In this document: one piece after another, positions 21,953-31,769 of the stretch
Numbering within the stretch: the first letter of the stretch is position 1
How the letters are laid out: each line of letters begins with the position of its first letter
Notes under the pieces: generated by a model
The model's database searches: none
What the model was told of the DNA's origin: nothing
The model's input: only the letters and a program-made list of their open reading frames with translations
Origin: Petrolisthes cinctipes
Taxonomy: Eukaryota > Arthropoda > Malacostraca > Decapoda > Porcellanidae
NCBI GenBank assembly: GCA_033782935.1
Contig: JAWQEG010002455.1
Span: forward strand, 68,501-132,500
Reading direction: 5' to 3'
Length of the DNA stretch: 64,000 nucleotides
Program-made: the position numbers and the translations under genes

Positions 21953-22560
21953 GGTGTAAGACAGTGGGAACTATAGGAAAGGTAGGGGTATGAGGGTGTA
22001 GTAATAATAATATAACAGTGGTGGTGAGTAGTATGGGTGGGTATGGGCGTAGGTGTGTGTGTGGGATACACGACTAAGTGGTGCAGGGATTTTTACAATA
22101 ATACGTACAAAAGGGTAAGGAAGAAAATGGGGAGAAGTAGCACTTCGGAGAGGGGTCACTGAGGAAAAGTGGTGGAATTGGCATAAACAGTACTTAAGTT
22201 AAAGATTGACTGGCGTCCTTAAGAATATGCGTTGATGTGGCGTAGGGCGTTGTCGGCGATGCACATGGTGTTTGCTTATGGGTGAGCCGTGGTTGGAGTT
22301 GAGCACTTGTGTGGTGGAGGTGAGACGATCGGGCAGCGATGCACGTAGTGTTGTGATGCTGTGCACGTGGCTGGAGTGGAGCACGTGGGCACGTAGAGGA
22401 GTAATGTCGGGCAGTGAAGCACGTAGTGTAACGTTGAGGGATGTGCACGTGGTTGGAGTGTAGCACGTGGAGAGACGAGTAACAGGCAACGATGCACGTA
22501 ATGTAGAGGAGAAGGCGAATATATATATAATATATATATAATGTTTCCACAATTGGTTTG
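21953..22560 (-). other. Gypsy-2 5' leader with ACGTG-rich repeats
   Basis: On the minus strand 22500-22290 holds several degenerate ~45-60-bp units built from CTACGTGCATCGCTGCC and CACGTGCTCCACTCC, so the E-box-like core CACGTG recurs. The same units occur in the gypsy-4 leader (44815-45160). 22290-21953 is T/C-rich sequence leading to the gag ATG. No LTR was found to the right; LINE A2 begins at 22622. Confidence 0.65.
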
Positions 22561-22621
22561 CTATTATTAACGATGTTCATGACACTCAGGCCTGTGGCTG
22601 TCCATACTGGTAGTTATACAC

Positions 22622-25620
22622 ATTGATTGATTGATTTATTAATGCCATGAGGCATTTGGCGGCGCAACAGCTATGGTCATATACTGCCCAACATAAAATA
22701 GTCATCTACATCATTAATAATATATTTACACAAACTAAACAGACTTCTCCACCCCGAAAGGGATAGGCAGCATGATTAAAAGAACATATAAACTAAAAGG
22801 CACATTTATACTAAAAGAACCAGACTAATTCAAGCAAGATATATACAAGATCAAAATTAAAATAACGTTGAACTATCTAAAAAAACATAAATATCATAAA
22901 ATTCACCACTTGTGGAGGAGGCCAGCCTCCTCCACATAGGAGAGGGTGTTCCCTCCCGCACTACAAGCCTCCTCCCCGAGTACTTGGGAGAGATTGTAAG
23001 AACCATCACCCACCCGATACCCGGAGAGGTGCCTACGATGAAGGTCCCCAAGGCTGGGACACTCGACAATAAGATGCCATACTGTCAGAGGGACCAGACA
23101 ATCATCACAGTAGGGAGGGTGAGCCCTCTCCATTAAAAACCCATGAGTCAATAGTGTGTGGCCATTGCGGAGACGGACAAGAGCCGTCTCCCACCGGCGG
23201 GACAGGCCGCTGTAGCTCCACAAACCAAGGCGCTGGCAGATGCCGCAGAGATTGTTAGCCCCGATGGCATCCCATCTGTCCTGCCAGCAGGACATCTATG
23301 TAGGGTCGAAGGTCCTCTGCAGGAATGGGATGACGCCCAGCAGGAGGTCGAGAACTGGAAACTGCAGCCTTAGCCAGGGCGTCAACCCGCTCATTCCCAT
23401 CGACACCAACATGAACCGGGACCCAACACAATGTAACTCTGCAGCCTGGATAATCCAGGAGGACAAGCCACTCGAGAATGGCCAACACCAGGGGATGGGA
23501 AGAGTTAAAACTGCCCAAGGCCTGCAAGGCACTGCAGGAATCGCTAAAAATAGTATAAGAAGGTTGAGGGAGAGTAAAAATCACTTGGAGGGCATATAAA
23601 ATGGCCGATAGCTCAGCAGTAAAAATTGACATGACAGAAGGGAGCCTGCCGCCACGACAAAAGTCAGGAAAGACAACTCCAAAACCAACTCCAGCATCAG
23701 ACTTTGACCAATCAGTGTACATGTGATGTGAAAGGTAGTACTGAGACTTTATATCAGATGACACAGCGAAGAAGGGAAGGGAGTCAGGAAGTCGATGTAA
23801 TCAATGCCAACAACTAACCATCAAGGACTGTCGACGGAGATCAAGAGGTGGCTCATCAGCGTCCACCAGGAGACTAGGGATTGGGGATGACCTGAAGGAT
23901 CCGGTAGCCAGACGTACTCCAGCATGATGAACAGGGTCTAAAACTCTGAGACGGGCATCCGTGGCAGAGGAGTACACCTCACACCCATAGTCGAGTTTTG
24001 ACCTAATAAGAACATGGTATAGGCGGAGGAGGGTGGCCCGATCAGCCCCCCAAGACATATGGCCCTGGACCCTCAACAGGTTCAGAGCCTTGAGGCAAGA
24101 GACCTTAAGTGAATGTAAGTGGGGAGCCCAAGTCAAACGTTTGTCAAAAAGGAGACCCAAAAAGCGAGTCTCCTCGACACCCCGTTCGAGGATGTATACC
24201 AGTCTGACATTCACCATCTTCTCAAATAATTTACAAAGACAGGAGGTCAAGGCAATTGGTCTGTAATTGAGGGCAAGACTAGAGTCCTTACCCGGCTTGG
24301 GGAAAGGAAGGATGGTAGCAACCCTCCACCCAGAAGGAAAGACACCCTCCAGCCAGATTCTGTTATATAAAGCTAAAAGAAATGAGATCGCCTCCTCACC
24401 CAAGTGTCGTAACATTGCACATGGGATGTTGTCTGGCCCAGGAGAAGTGTCGCCGCAGAGAGAGAGAGAGCTGAATGCATGTCTCTCAGGGTGAATATAT
24501 GGTTATAACTTTCATTCTCGTTCCCTGAGAAATCCAGGACAGTGCGCTCCTTGGCTCTTAACTCATGAAAAACAGCCAGAGGTCGAGAGTCACGGCTGGA
24601 GACTCTTGCAAAAGCCACTGCCATGGTATAGGCCACTGTCAAACCATCCATGATCTTAATTACATTGACCTTAAGTACAGGTGGAGAACTAGGAGAAAAC
24701 TTACCCTCCATCTTACAGACTCTCCTGAACACTTGGGTGAATGGAGTTTTAATATTAATTGAAGACACATAGGCCGAGTCCTTGCCCGTCGGAAGTCCTC
24801 TAAAAGAGTTGGGTCCCCACAGTTGCGACGAAGGCGAGAGAAAGCAGCGCGCTTCTTCCGCACAGCAGTGGAGCAGACTGGTGACCACCAAGGGACAGGA
24901 CGTTTAGGAAAGTAGCCAGAAGTTTTCGGGATAGAGTTGAGAGCAGCAGAGTAGAGCATATCAGTGAAATATGTTACAGCCTCGTCAGAGTTGCCAAAAT
25001 CGGCTACAGAAGAGACCGAAGAAGTTAGCTCTCTAAAAAACTGCCAGTCAGCCTTCTCTAATTTCCACCTAGGAAGACGAGACTGTGGTTCATACCTGTT
25101 ACCTTCTAAATGTATAGGGAAATGGTCACTGCCATATAAATCAGGCAACACTCTCCAAGTAAAATCCAACAGAGCACTGGGTGAGCAAAGGGAAATGTCA
25201 ATGGCGGTCATACTCAATAAAAGAAGCCAATAAAACACCACTGAGGTTGACCGAACTGTCACCCCACAGAGGATGACGACCATTAAAATTACCCAATAAA
25301 ATAAAGGGAGAAGGAAGGTCCCGTACAAGACGGTTGAGATCACCCCTCTCAACTGTAACACTAGGAGGAAGGTATAAACTGCACACAGTGTACGGGCGGT
25401 CCATAAATACCTTAACTGCAACAGCCTGGAGTGGAATGTCAAGCTCCAGGCCCGTGCATAGAATATCTTGGCGAACTAGGATGGCAGAGCCACCATGGTG
25501 ACCCTGCCCTTCAAATGAATTGGAATAAAATGCAGAGTATGCTGGAGGACTGGCAGGAATGTAGTCCCCAAGCATTGTCTCTTGGAGAGAAACACATGCA
25601 GGAGAGAAGCTAGAGGGAAG
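22622..25620 (-). mobile_element. LINE A2: second copy of the LINE A family, 5'-truncated
   Basis: It is the same family as LINE A1 (base 23033 onward aligns with base 1 onward). The 3' end is complete: on the minus strand it finishes ...GCCTCATGGCATTAATAAATC with TTGA/TCAA repeats at 22622-22637. It is truncated at 25620, inside the endonuclease domain start, where SINE tail sequence abuts. 22640-22860 is its 3' UTR (GGCGGCGCAACAGCTATGGTCAT). Confidence 0.85.
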
Positions 25621-25660
25621 ATGTGTTGATGTAACAAGACTAACTGCTTTAATGACCAAC
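22860..25660 (-). pseudogene. LINE A2 ORF2 remnant (endonuclease, RT, RNase H)
   Basis: Endonuclease: SLQETML, GGSAILVRQDILC, SLYLPPSV and LLGNFNGRHPLWGD (25660-25200), then a ~65-bp deletion, then AIDISLCSPSALLDF onward (25210-24660). RT N-terminus: GWRVATILPFPKPGKD and ALNYRPIALTSC (24415-24190). The whole catalytic palm is missing: VRLVYILE joins directly to RGVEETRFLGLLFDKRLTW. RNase H is complete at 23764-23255 (YTDWSKSDAGVGFGVV, FTAELSAILYALQ, FSDSCSALQAL, WVPVHVGVDGNERVDALAK). The deletions are complementary to those of copy A1, so each copy keeps a domain the other lost, but both lack YADD. Confidence 0.85.
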
Positions 25661-25692
25661 ACTATGAGTCGAGAGGCATAAAGCCCTAAATG
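25619..25692 (+). repeat. SINE-1 tail fragment
   Basis: GATGTGTTGATGTAACAAGA through GGCATAAAGCCCTAAAT matches, with a few changes, the minus strand of 33010-33082, the tail of the full SINE. It abuts the truncated 5' end of LINE A2. Confidence 0.75.
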
Positions 25693-25699
25693 TTTACAG

Positions 25700-26005
25700 T
25701 GCTCATTTTGCCTCCAGCTCTAACCAGACCAGCTAGGCCGTTTCCTGACCAGCCGCCTGCTCCGCTACTGCTATGCCTGCTCCCCACTACAGCAACTCAC
25801 CTGCAGCACGGCTCCACCTGCCAGCTCTACCTCGTGTGTGCTCACCCACTACCACGTGCCCCTTCTCTATCCTTACTGGTTTGGTTCTGGAGTATTCATT
25901 GCTTGTACTACACTACTAATCCACACACCATGTCTACCAATAAACTAGTGTACCGTGTAACCTATGAGTTTGAGCACCCTATGCAACTAGTAATGGCACT
26001 TCATG
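25700..26005 (+). repeat. Solo or truncated LTR-like segment
   Basis: It ends in ACCAATAAACTAGTGTACCG, then TATGAGTTTGAGCACCC and a TAATGGC stretch. This resembles the R/U5 part of the gypsy-2/4 LTRs (CCAATAAACTGTACCGTGTATTC...GAGTCTGTTCACCC). The upstream part (25700-25930) is C-rich, as in those LTRs. There is no matching partner, so the call is by resemblance only. Confidence 0.45.
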
Positions 26006-26181
26006 TTACACCTGTTTAAATACCTGGCTGGTAAAGTTAGTCCCATGATCTGTCTGTATTTGTTTGGGAATCACTTTAGATGTAAACATATGCAACAAGG
26101 GTTTGATTATCACTTTAGCAGTGATACTCTTCACATCTTTCCTACTTTTTGTCCAGAAAAGGTGACCAAAGAATTAATAAG

Positions 26182-26749
26182 AGGACAGCCAAAGTCGTGA
26201 CGAACAACATCTTGTAAGTTTATTCAAACGTTTCGACGCCTATTGACTTGTGCTCGTCGGTAGTTTACCAGTTTACTTGCCCTGGCTGCCAAGCAGGGTA
26301 TATTGGTAGCAGCATGCGAGCTCTCAAAATCTGTATCGGCGAGCATATGGGTCAGTCAGGCAGAACGGGTCGCAGGCTACACTCTCCTCCTTTCTCTGCT
26401 GTGAGGGAACACTGTGAGTCCTGTGGTGTTTCACCAAATTCTTCCCATTTTAAGGTATTGAGGCAGTGTCCTTCTGGTGATTTGAGAGTTACTGAGTCCC
26501 TGTTTATCAAACTAGAAAAGCCCCAGTTAAATAACCCCCTTTCCTCATATCCCCTTCGTTTTTAATTGATGTAAACTTATAATACTGTGATAATGTTTTT
26601 AATTCCTTTCGGTGTTTGTTTTTAGATCACTGATGATGACATAAGATATGTCGAAACGTTTGAATAAACTTACAAGATGTTGTTCGTCACGACTTTGGCT
26701 GTCCTCTTCCTCATGAAGTTGAGGTTCCCTAGGAACTCCCCTGTATCAC
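26182..26749 (+). mobile_element. Penelope-like element, 5'-truncated, with inverted terminal segments
   Basis: It is bounded by the 13-bp direct repeat AAGAATTAATAAG (26169-26181 and 26750-26762). Perfect 59-bp inverted repeats occupy 26179-26237 and 26650-26708. Between them lies a GIY-YIG domain. Inverted pseudo-LTRs, GIY-YIG nuclease and hammerhead-like cores are hallmarks of Penelope-like elements. The RT portion is absent. Confidence 0.8.
26248..26577 (+). CDS. Penelope-like GIY-YIG endonuclease domain
   Basis: The frame reads VVYQFTCPGCQAGYIGSSMR, ALKICIGEHMGQSGRTG and FKVLRQCPSGDLRVTESLF, ending LNNPLSSYPLRF. The Y...YIG, the Arg of the second helix (R after SSM), the EH and the final E (TES) match the GIY-YIG nuclease tail of Penelope-like RTs, with the CPGC zinc-binding pair before YIG. 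It would nick DNA during integration. The frame is open without stops for 105 codons from 26248, but the RT that should precede it is missing, so this is a fragment. Confidence 0.8.
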
Positions 26750-26922
26750 AAGAATTAATAAGTTTTACGGAACCCAAGATGTCCACTGTAACCGTCATGA
26801 GCTAGCTTTAATACTTCTGAGTGTAATGAACTAGGTAACACAATCTGATGGATTTCTGACCAAGAATAGTTGGCTGATAGAGTTGGAGGCCGGTATGCAC
26901 TCATGAGTACACCTTGATCATA

Positions 26923-27660
26923 CTAGAAGGCAGGTAGGATGTCTACATCCTTTTTGTTTGCAGCAGCATGTCGCCCTGCAGCTAAAGAAAGGTCAGTTTC
27001 CTGTGCCTGTATCAAATCTACTTTAGAGATAATATCAAAAGGAGGCATGGAAAGTGACGGAGACTGACATTGCTTCTGAGAGGCTTGTTGGACCTGAAAA
27101 CGAGTCAACACGTAGTTAAAAACATCAGAAGGGAATACAGGTAAAGACTTTTCTACAGTTAGAACATTAGGTACCACAAGTATACCTGCTATGTCATTAC
27201 CAAGCAATAAATGAATTCCTTCAACAGAGAGGTTTCCTTCCTGTACTGCCACTTTGACACACGAGGCGACAAGGGAACATTTAAGATAAATATGGGCCAC
27301 GGGGTATGAAGTCTGAGAGGTGAGACTGGAAAATAGTATACAGTATACCTTATCTCCAGTAAAGTTATCTTCTAGATGGGGAAGAACATTACTTAGCAGT
27401 ATGGACTGAGAAGCCACCGTGTCTCGTAAGACCTTAATAGGATAGGTCTGACCCTCCTTTGTCAAAGCCACTTCACCAACAAAAATAAAGTCATCAAACA
27501 ACTGTTTTGACTGGACAACACTACTATTAGAAGCTACAGGATTTGATGAGGTAGAGGAACCTGATGCAGTAGAGATGAAACTTTTCCTACTACTTGTACT
27601 GTACAGTTGAGCAAGTAGAAAGTGCAAGAAATATTTGGCTGTATATGGCAACACCTCCAC
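26923..27660 (-). CDS. SCAN-like gypsy retropepsin region
   Basis: An open minus frame of 245 codons has KVLRDTVASQSILL (the catalytic DTG-A now DTVA), SVEGIHLLLGNDIAGILVVP (an LLGND motif close to the family's LILGNDLAGGKV pattern) and a basic/acidic C-terminal linker. The start is uncertain, as the first ~25 residues lie in an inverted duplication. The frame ends at TAG 26923-26925, then runs into integrase sequence in another register, so RT is deleted. The DTG change to DTV makes activity doubtful. Confidence 0.7.
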   Translation of the reverse strand: MEVLPYTAKYFLHFLLAQLYSTSSRKSFISTASGSSTSSNPVASNSSVVQSKQLFDDFIFVGEVALTKEGQTYPIKVLRDTVASQSILLSNVLPHLEDNFTGDKVYCILFSSLTSQTSYPVAHIYLKCSLVASCVKVAVQEGNLSVEGIHLLLGNDIAGILVVPNVLTVEKSLPVFPSDVFNYVLTRFQVQQASQKQCQSPSLSMPPFDIISKVDLIQAQETDLSLAAGRHAAANKKDVDILPAF

Positions 27661-27819
27661 CTCTACTCAAAGTTCAGCCAATCACGTTCCACCTTACATT
27701 GACTATGGGTCCCCAGTTATTCATTCATAAATATACTAAGGCTTACTACAAAGAACTGCCAGATGTTGCCATATACAGCCAAATTTTACTTGCACTTTCT
27801 ACTTGCTCAGCTGTACATT
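27600..27819. repeat. 53-bp inverted repeat inside the Gag/protease junction
   Basis: GTACAGTTGAGCAAGTAGAA...GGCTGTATATGGCAACA on the plus strand (27600-27652) is repeated inverted at 27767-27819, with about 115 bp between. The same peptide (CTAEQVESA...IWLYMAT) is therefore encoded on both strands. Confidence 0.8.
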
Positions 27820-28330
27820 TAGGGTGTTTACAAAATGCAATAGTATAGCCTGGTTTCCTACAGTATGCACATGTTAATTGGCTAGTAGTGAACCCGCTAC
27901 CCCTCGGCTTATCCTTAGAATCTTTGTACTTGAAATCGTCAGAGGAAGTTTTTACAGAAAGAGTGAGGTCTCCCTCACGCCTCGACCAGATCTGGAGCCT
28001 CAAAGCCTGAGCATCTGCTAGCTCCGCCACCCTCAATAGTTCCATCTCGCCCCTCTCCTCTATGTATTTCACAATAGGGAAGGGCGATTTTTCTTTTAAA
28101 TTCATCAAGGACAATGAGATTAATAAGTTCTAAATAGGTGGTGACTGAGAGAGTATTTAGCCATTTGTTTAAACATTTAAGCATATCACATGCAAATTCC
28201 ACATATGTTTGATGCTTATTTTTGACCAGTTTTCTTAATTTATCTCTGTAAGTCTCTGGGGTTACCACATGGACATACAGAATCTGTTGCGTGACAAACT
28301 CATAGTCATCGGGTCTATCTAGGTAAATGT
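27746..28330 (-). pseudogene. gag: SCAN-like Gag with CCHC-type knuckle
   Basis: The minus strand encodes TPETYRDKLRKLVKNKHQTY, VEFACDMLKCLNKWL and ELINLIVLDEFKRKIALP (28268-28070). This is the helical pattern of Gmr1-like gypsy Gag, the family from which the vertebrate SCAN domain is thought to derive. A frameshift near 28090 leads to YIEERGEMELLRVAELADAQ and a knuckle CAYCRKPGYTIAFCKHPKC (27855-27800) whose His is replaced. The frame ends at 27746 in the inverted duplication. Capsid function is inferred from the family. Confidence 0.7.
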
Positions 28331-28925
28331 AAGTATGAAATTATTTACTTGTTTGTTTAGGGGCAATCAGCGACATCCAGTCCTCCTTAGGCCACTCGTT
28401 TTTAGTTGCTAATCGTTCGAAAAGGCTAAAATAATGAACCCTCAATATCACCTTCATCAAAAGCAGGTATCATTACAGTTACCCTAGACATGTTAATTAA
28501 AGGATAGTTCCTTTTCCTCCACTCTGCTTCCTTCTCTACCTTGTTCTCTACCCACTGCCAACTTTTCCCTTTCGAGTTCTAGTTTTTCTCTTTCAAGTTA
28601 AATTTTCTCCCATTCAAGCTGGTATTGCATCTCTACCCGGAGCTTTTCAACTTCTACCGGGGTAACCTGAGAAATTTCAGGTTTGTTATTACTCTTACCA
28701 CCCGGTGTTTTAGCAGACTGAGTTGGAGGGATAGTGACAAGGTTAAAAGGGACTTATTCCTCATCTTCAGTGTCGGGTAGAGCAGGGGTGTCCATAATTC
28801 CCTGCTTAACTAAATATTTTACAACAAAATCCTTAATTACCGACTTAGTGAGTTTACTTGGGTGATCAGGTAAAGGGTTCTGACAATTTTAATCCACTCT
28901 TTCTTCCAAAAGATATTTATGTATT
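28331..28925 (-). pseudogene. SCAN-like gypsy Gag N-terminal coiled-coil region, degraded
   Basis: Minus-strand frames hold Glu/Lys/Leu-rich heptads (28680-28540; KLELEREKLAV-like) and an acidic stretch near 28770. This is consistent with the coiled-coil N-terminal half of this Gag type. Stops at several places prevent a single frame. Poly-T at 28927-28951 follows. Confidence 0.45.
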
Positions 28926-29030
28926 CAGGGGAGCTTTTTTTTTTTTTTTTTTAATTCATTGAGCAATGGCATCAATCAATAGGCAGACAACAATACATAA
29001 GAGTAGGAAGGGCCCATGAAAATCCAATAA

Positions 29031-29067
<37 letters not shown>

Positions 29068-29489
29068 TCACGAAAACATAACAGAATGAAGCACAAGAAT
29101 ACAGACTAATATTTACATTATGACCAACTTAAATCCACCAAAACGAGGGTGGCGTACCAGAAGTTCCTCCAGAACCTGATGGTTCAGTCAGGGGAGGGGT
29201 TAGCAAGGAAAGATTCTACACCATAGCCCTTACCTTTCATGATTAAAAATATACCAAATGGATAACCATGATTAAATATGACAATAAATGAAGAGAGTTA
29301 GTTTGGCATGTAAGCGGCGGCTTGATTGAAACACGACCCGATGTCTATGTTTACCATTACCATATGCTCTCAAGGTGTTAATCAATACGTTTAGTAGGGC
29401 GATACACTGTATAAATGAACCGTATATAAAATGTTTGGGAAGGACAATTCCAAACGATAAGCATCTATTCTTTCACACAAAAATAAGGA
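28926..29489. other. Non-genic stretch with poly-T and AC repeat
   Basis: A 25-base poly-T (28927-28951) suggests the 3' end of a minus-strand poly-A retroposon, but its body is not recognisable. (AC)15 lies at 29033-29062. I see no coding signal in the rest. Confidence 0.5.
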
Positions 29490-30333
29490 TTCTTGTACAC
29501 TCGCGCACCACAATCTCTAGCCCACCTGAGTTTGGGGCGGCGATATGGCTCGGATCCTTTCTGGACGACAGCCCACTGAAACTATCACAAGGTCAGACCC
29601 GCACCAACAGAAATTCTTCAAAAGATTGAAAAGGTGTCTGACTCACTGTGTCATGTAAACCTTATATACAACTCTTTCTGTGGTTATACTATACAATAGT
29701 ATTTTGGCTGCAAAAATTATTATATTTCTTTACTGCATTTTAATTCCTCAGATATTTGCATGAAAGAGGGACACAAAAGAATATACCAATAAGCTTTCAA
29801 GAACTACAATTAAAACGAAGCACTTCCATACCACCCAGTGAACACATAGGTATTCAGTGTGTGTGTGTTTGTGTGTTTGTGTGTGTGTGTAGCCTACTGT
29901 AACATCAAGATTCTTCCTCAGAAATTGTTTTCTTAACGTGATTAATCTTATGTATTTTGTATAATTATCTACAACGATTTTTTTTTTTTTTTTTTAAGTA
30001 TCCATGCTTTGGCTGATTAACATTAACAAAATTAAGGTGAGATTAACATGAAAATGAACATGAAGAATATTGCGTGTGTGACCCCGAAACACCAGCAGTG
30101 TGTCTCCTCTCCGTATGAAAAGATGGAATTATTGTAAGATAATATTGAGAACGTATAAAATGTCACTTGATTAATGTGTAACAAATTGTTGTTTGTTATA
30201 GCCCTATACTGTATATGTTTTAAATTGTGTTTGGTCATTCTTATATTATTGGTCACTATGTTGCGTTGGAACCATTATTATTTTTAGCCACTGTGCTTAG
30301 ACGGCCACACAGGTGAACAGATATTGTCTGATG

Positions 30334-30400
<67 letters not shown>

Positions 30401-30785
30401 ATAGACACACGCTCGCGTGCGCCAAATAAACCTCTGAGTTCACTTGCTGATTTAAAGTGTGTTGTTTAGTTGGTGATTTCATGAATCCTCTGGCAATATT
30501 CTTTCGTGTGCTAGTTCATTATAAATTATGGGGATAGTATATTGCAATAATTATATACATAAATGTCATTCACACAGCCAAAATATGATTGCGTAGCCTT
30601 AAAAAACAATTAATTATACATGGCAAACAGGGAGTCAAGCTTGTATCGGTTCGAAATGTATGTTCGTGCTTGTGTGGTATCTTAATCGTTGGAGTGGGCT
30701 GTCGTCCAGAAAGGATACGAGCCATATCTCAGGCCCAAACTCAGGTGGGCTAGAGACTGTGGTGCGCAAGTGTACAGTGCATGAG
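29490..30785. mobile_element. Inverted-repeat element, copy 1
   Basis: About 80 bp at 29495-29578 (GCGCACCACAATCTCTAGCC...GGACGACAGCCCACTGAA) recur inverted at 30690-30775. The same terminal motif occurs at 49309-49515, showing a repeat family. The 1.1-kb interior is AT-rich with (GT)n (29857-29890) and (TC)31 (30336-30397) microsatellites, and no coding frame of note. It is probably a non-autonomous DNA element; the type is unknown. Confidence 0.65.
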
Positions 30786-31124
30786 GTAGAGAATATACCG
30801 TAATACTCTACATGTTAATGATCAACGCCTATGAATACCCATTCCTTCAGAGAGATAATGACTAAACGTACCAATATTAACACTAGTAATGACAGTTCTA
30901 GAGGATGAACGCATGTAAACAAATCACACGTCGTTCAAAGAAAGCGTCCTTGAGTGTAGCCGTAACACTTACTTAACACTTAATTAAACAAGTAAAGGAC
31001 ACTTTGAGTGTGCTTTATCATCTACCAGGTTTGTACACTGCACAACATACATCTATATCATTTGAAACACAGAGTGGGAAAGGGAGGTTTGCTTACAACT
31101 TATTAGGTAGTTTAAAACCGTAGC
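30786..31124. other. Unassigned leader sequence of the SCAN-like gypsy
   Basis: This is AT-rich sequence between the inverted-repeat element and the primer binding site. I see no frame, repeat or motif in it. Confidence 0.4.
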
Positions 31125-31142
31125 ATCCTGGCAGGGTCGCCA
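31125..31142 (-). other. Primer binding site of the SCAN-like gypsy
   Basis: On the minus strand TGGCGACCCTGCCAGGAT follows the LTR end ...AACATTACA directly. It begins with TGG, complementary to a tRNA CCA end. The matching tRNA was not determined. Confidence 0.7.
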
Positions 31143-31540
31143 TGTAATGTTACGCCCAGTTAATCTTGCAGTTCATGCCCGAGACTAGGCACAACATTAG
31201 AATAAAAGTAGAGTTAGAACGAATAACCAATGTGGTTCACAGAGGATAATAGGGCATGAAGAGAGGAGGGATTTAATATGTATATACAGTTTACAAGCAT
31301 TAAGACAAAGTTACAACCCAATTCCTTACAACGTATAGAAATTAACCTAAATAACACATAACCTATTAACAATAACACATAATCTAGGCTACACTGGTTA
31401 CATAGAGGAGAGAGGCAAGGGTTACTGAACAATAGTCACGTGAGTAGTGATGATAATGACGGAGGTAGCAGGCACACAGATAAGGAGTATCCGGTAGATA
31501 AGACTACCACACACAAAGCTGGTATGTGGCAGGAAAGTAC
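31143..31540 (-). repeat. 5' LTR of the SCAN-like gypsy
   Basis: On the minus strand it ends GGGCGTAACATTACA next to the primer site and is rich in T with a TATATACATATTAAAT promoter-like stretch (about 31275). The upstream edge is not fixed; a start near TGTCCCTCAGTGTAC or TGTGGTAGTC (31510-31550) is plausible. There is no second copy in the window. Confidence 0.55.
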
Positions 31541-31574
31541 ACTGAGGGACACCTGCCCACTGTGTTGTTGTTGT

Positions 31575-31625
31575 TAATTATGCTTTATGCCTATCGACTT
31601 GTTAATGGTCATTAAGGCGATATAT
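31575..31625 (-). repeat. SINE-1 tail fragment
   Basis: GCTTTATGCCTATCGACTTG and GGTCATTAAGGCGAT match 33020-33060 of the SINE tail in the same orientation. (GT)n repeats follow at 31678-31722. Confidence 0.6.
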
Positions 31626-31769
31626 TTATAGAGTGTTTGCTTGTATGTATGTGGAAAAGTGTACGGGTGTGTCAGGGTGTGTGTGTGTGTGTGTGTCAAG
31701 GTGTGTGTGTGTGTGTGTGTGTTAGTGTCTCCTCCTCCTCTGCGTGTTGAATATCAGCAGGAGATTTGT

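Larger units (their letters stand above)
9807..22560 (-). mobile_element. Gypsy-2: Ty3/gypsy element, disrupted by LINE B and other insertions
   Basis: On the minus strand, from right to left: leader with repeats (22560-21953), gag (21952-20830), protease and RT (20475-19216), LINE B insertion (19215-14828), RNase H (14820-14032), integrase (14040-13200), foreign fragments (13195-11690), proline-rich pol tail (11590-10599), polypurine tract and 3' LTR (10388-9807). No 5' LTR is present on the right, where about 60 unassigned bases separate the leader from LINE A2. The same family is seen again as gypsy-3 and gypsy-4. Many stops and frameshifts make it inactive. Confidence 0.85.
26006..26935 (-). 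pseudogene. SCAN-like gypsy integrase, split by a Penelope insertion
   Basis: The minus strand right part (26935-26763) reads IVLPSSLHSEVLKLAHDGYS and GHLGFRKTY, the H-x-H zinc-binding motif. The left part (26168-26006) continues FFGHLFWTKSRKDVKS, then ITAKVIIKPLLHMFTSKVIP and KQIQTDHGTNFTSQVFKQ, holding the second catalytic Asp (TDHG). The core section around the first Asp is missing. The 13-bp AAGAATTAATAAG repeat on both sides of 26182-26749 shows where the Penelope element entered. One stop (TAA) lies at the junction. Confidence 0.65.
26006..31540 (-). mobile_element. Gypsy element with SCAN-like Gag, RT deleted
   Basis: On the minus strand: 5' LTR (about 31540-31143), primer binding site (31142-31125), leader (31124-28900, carrying an inverted-repeat insertion at 29490-30785), Gag (28900-27746), retropepsin (27660-26923) and integrase (26935-26006). 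Protease is followed directly by the integrase zinc-binding region, so RT and RNase H are absent. A Penelope-like insertion (26182-26749) splits the integrase. The left end is cut by the LTR-like segment at 26005. Confidence 0.75.
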
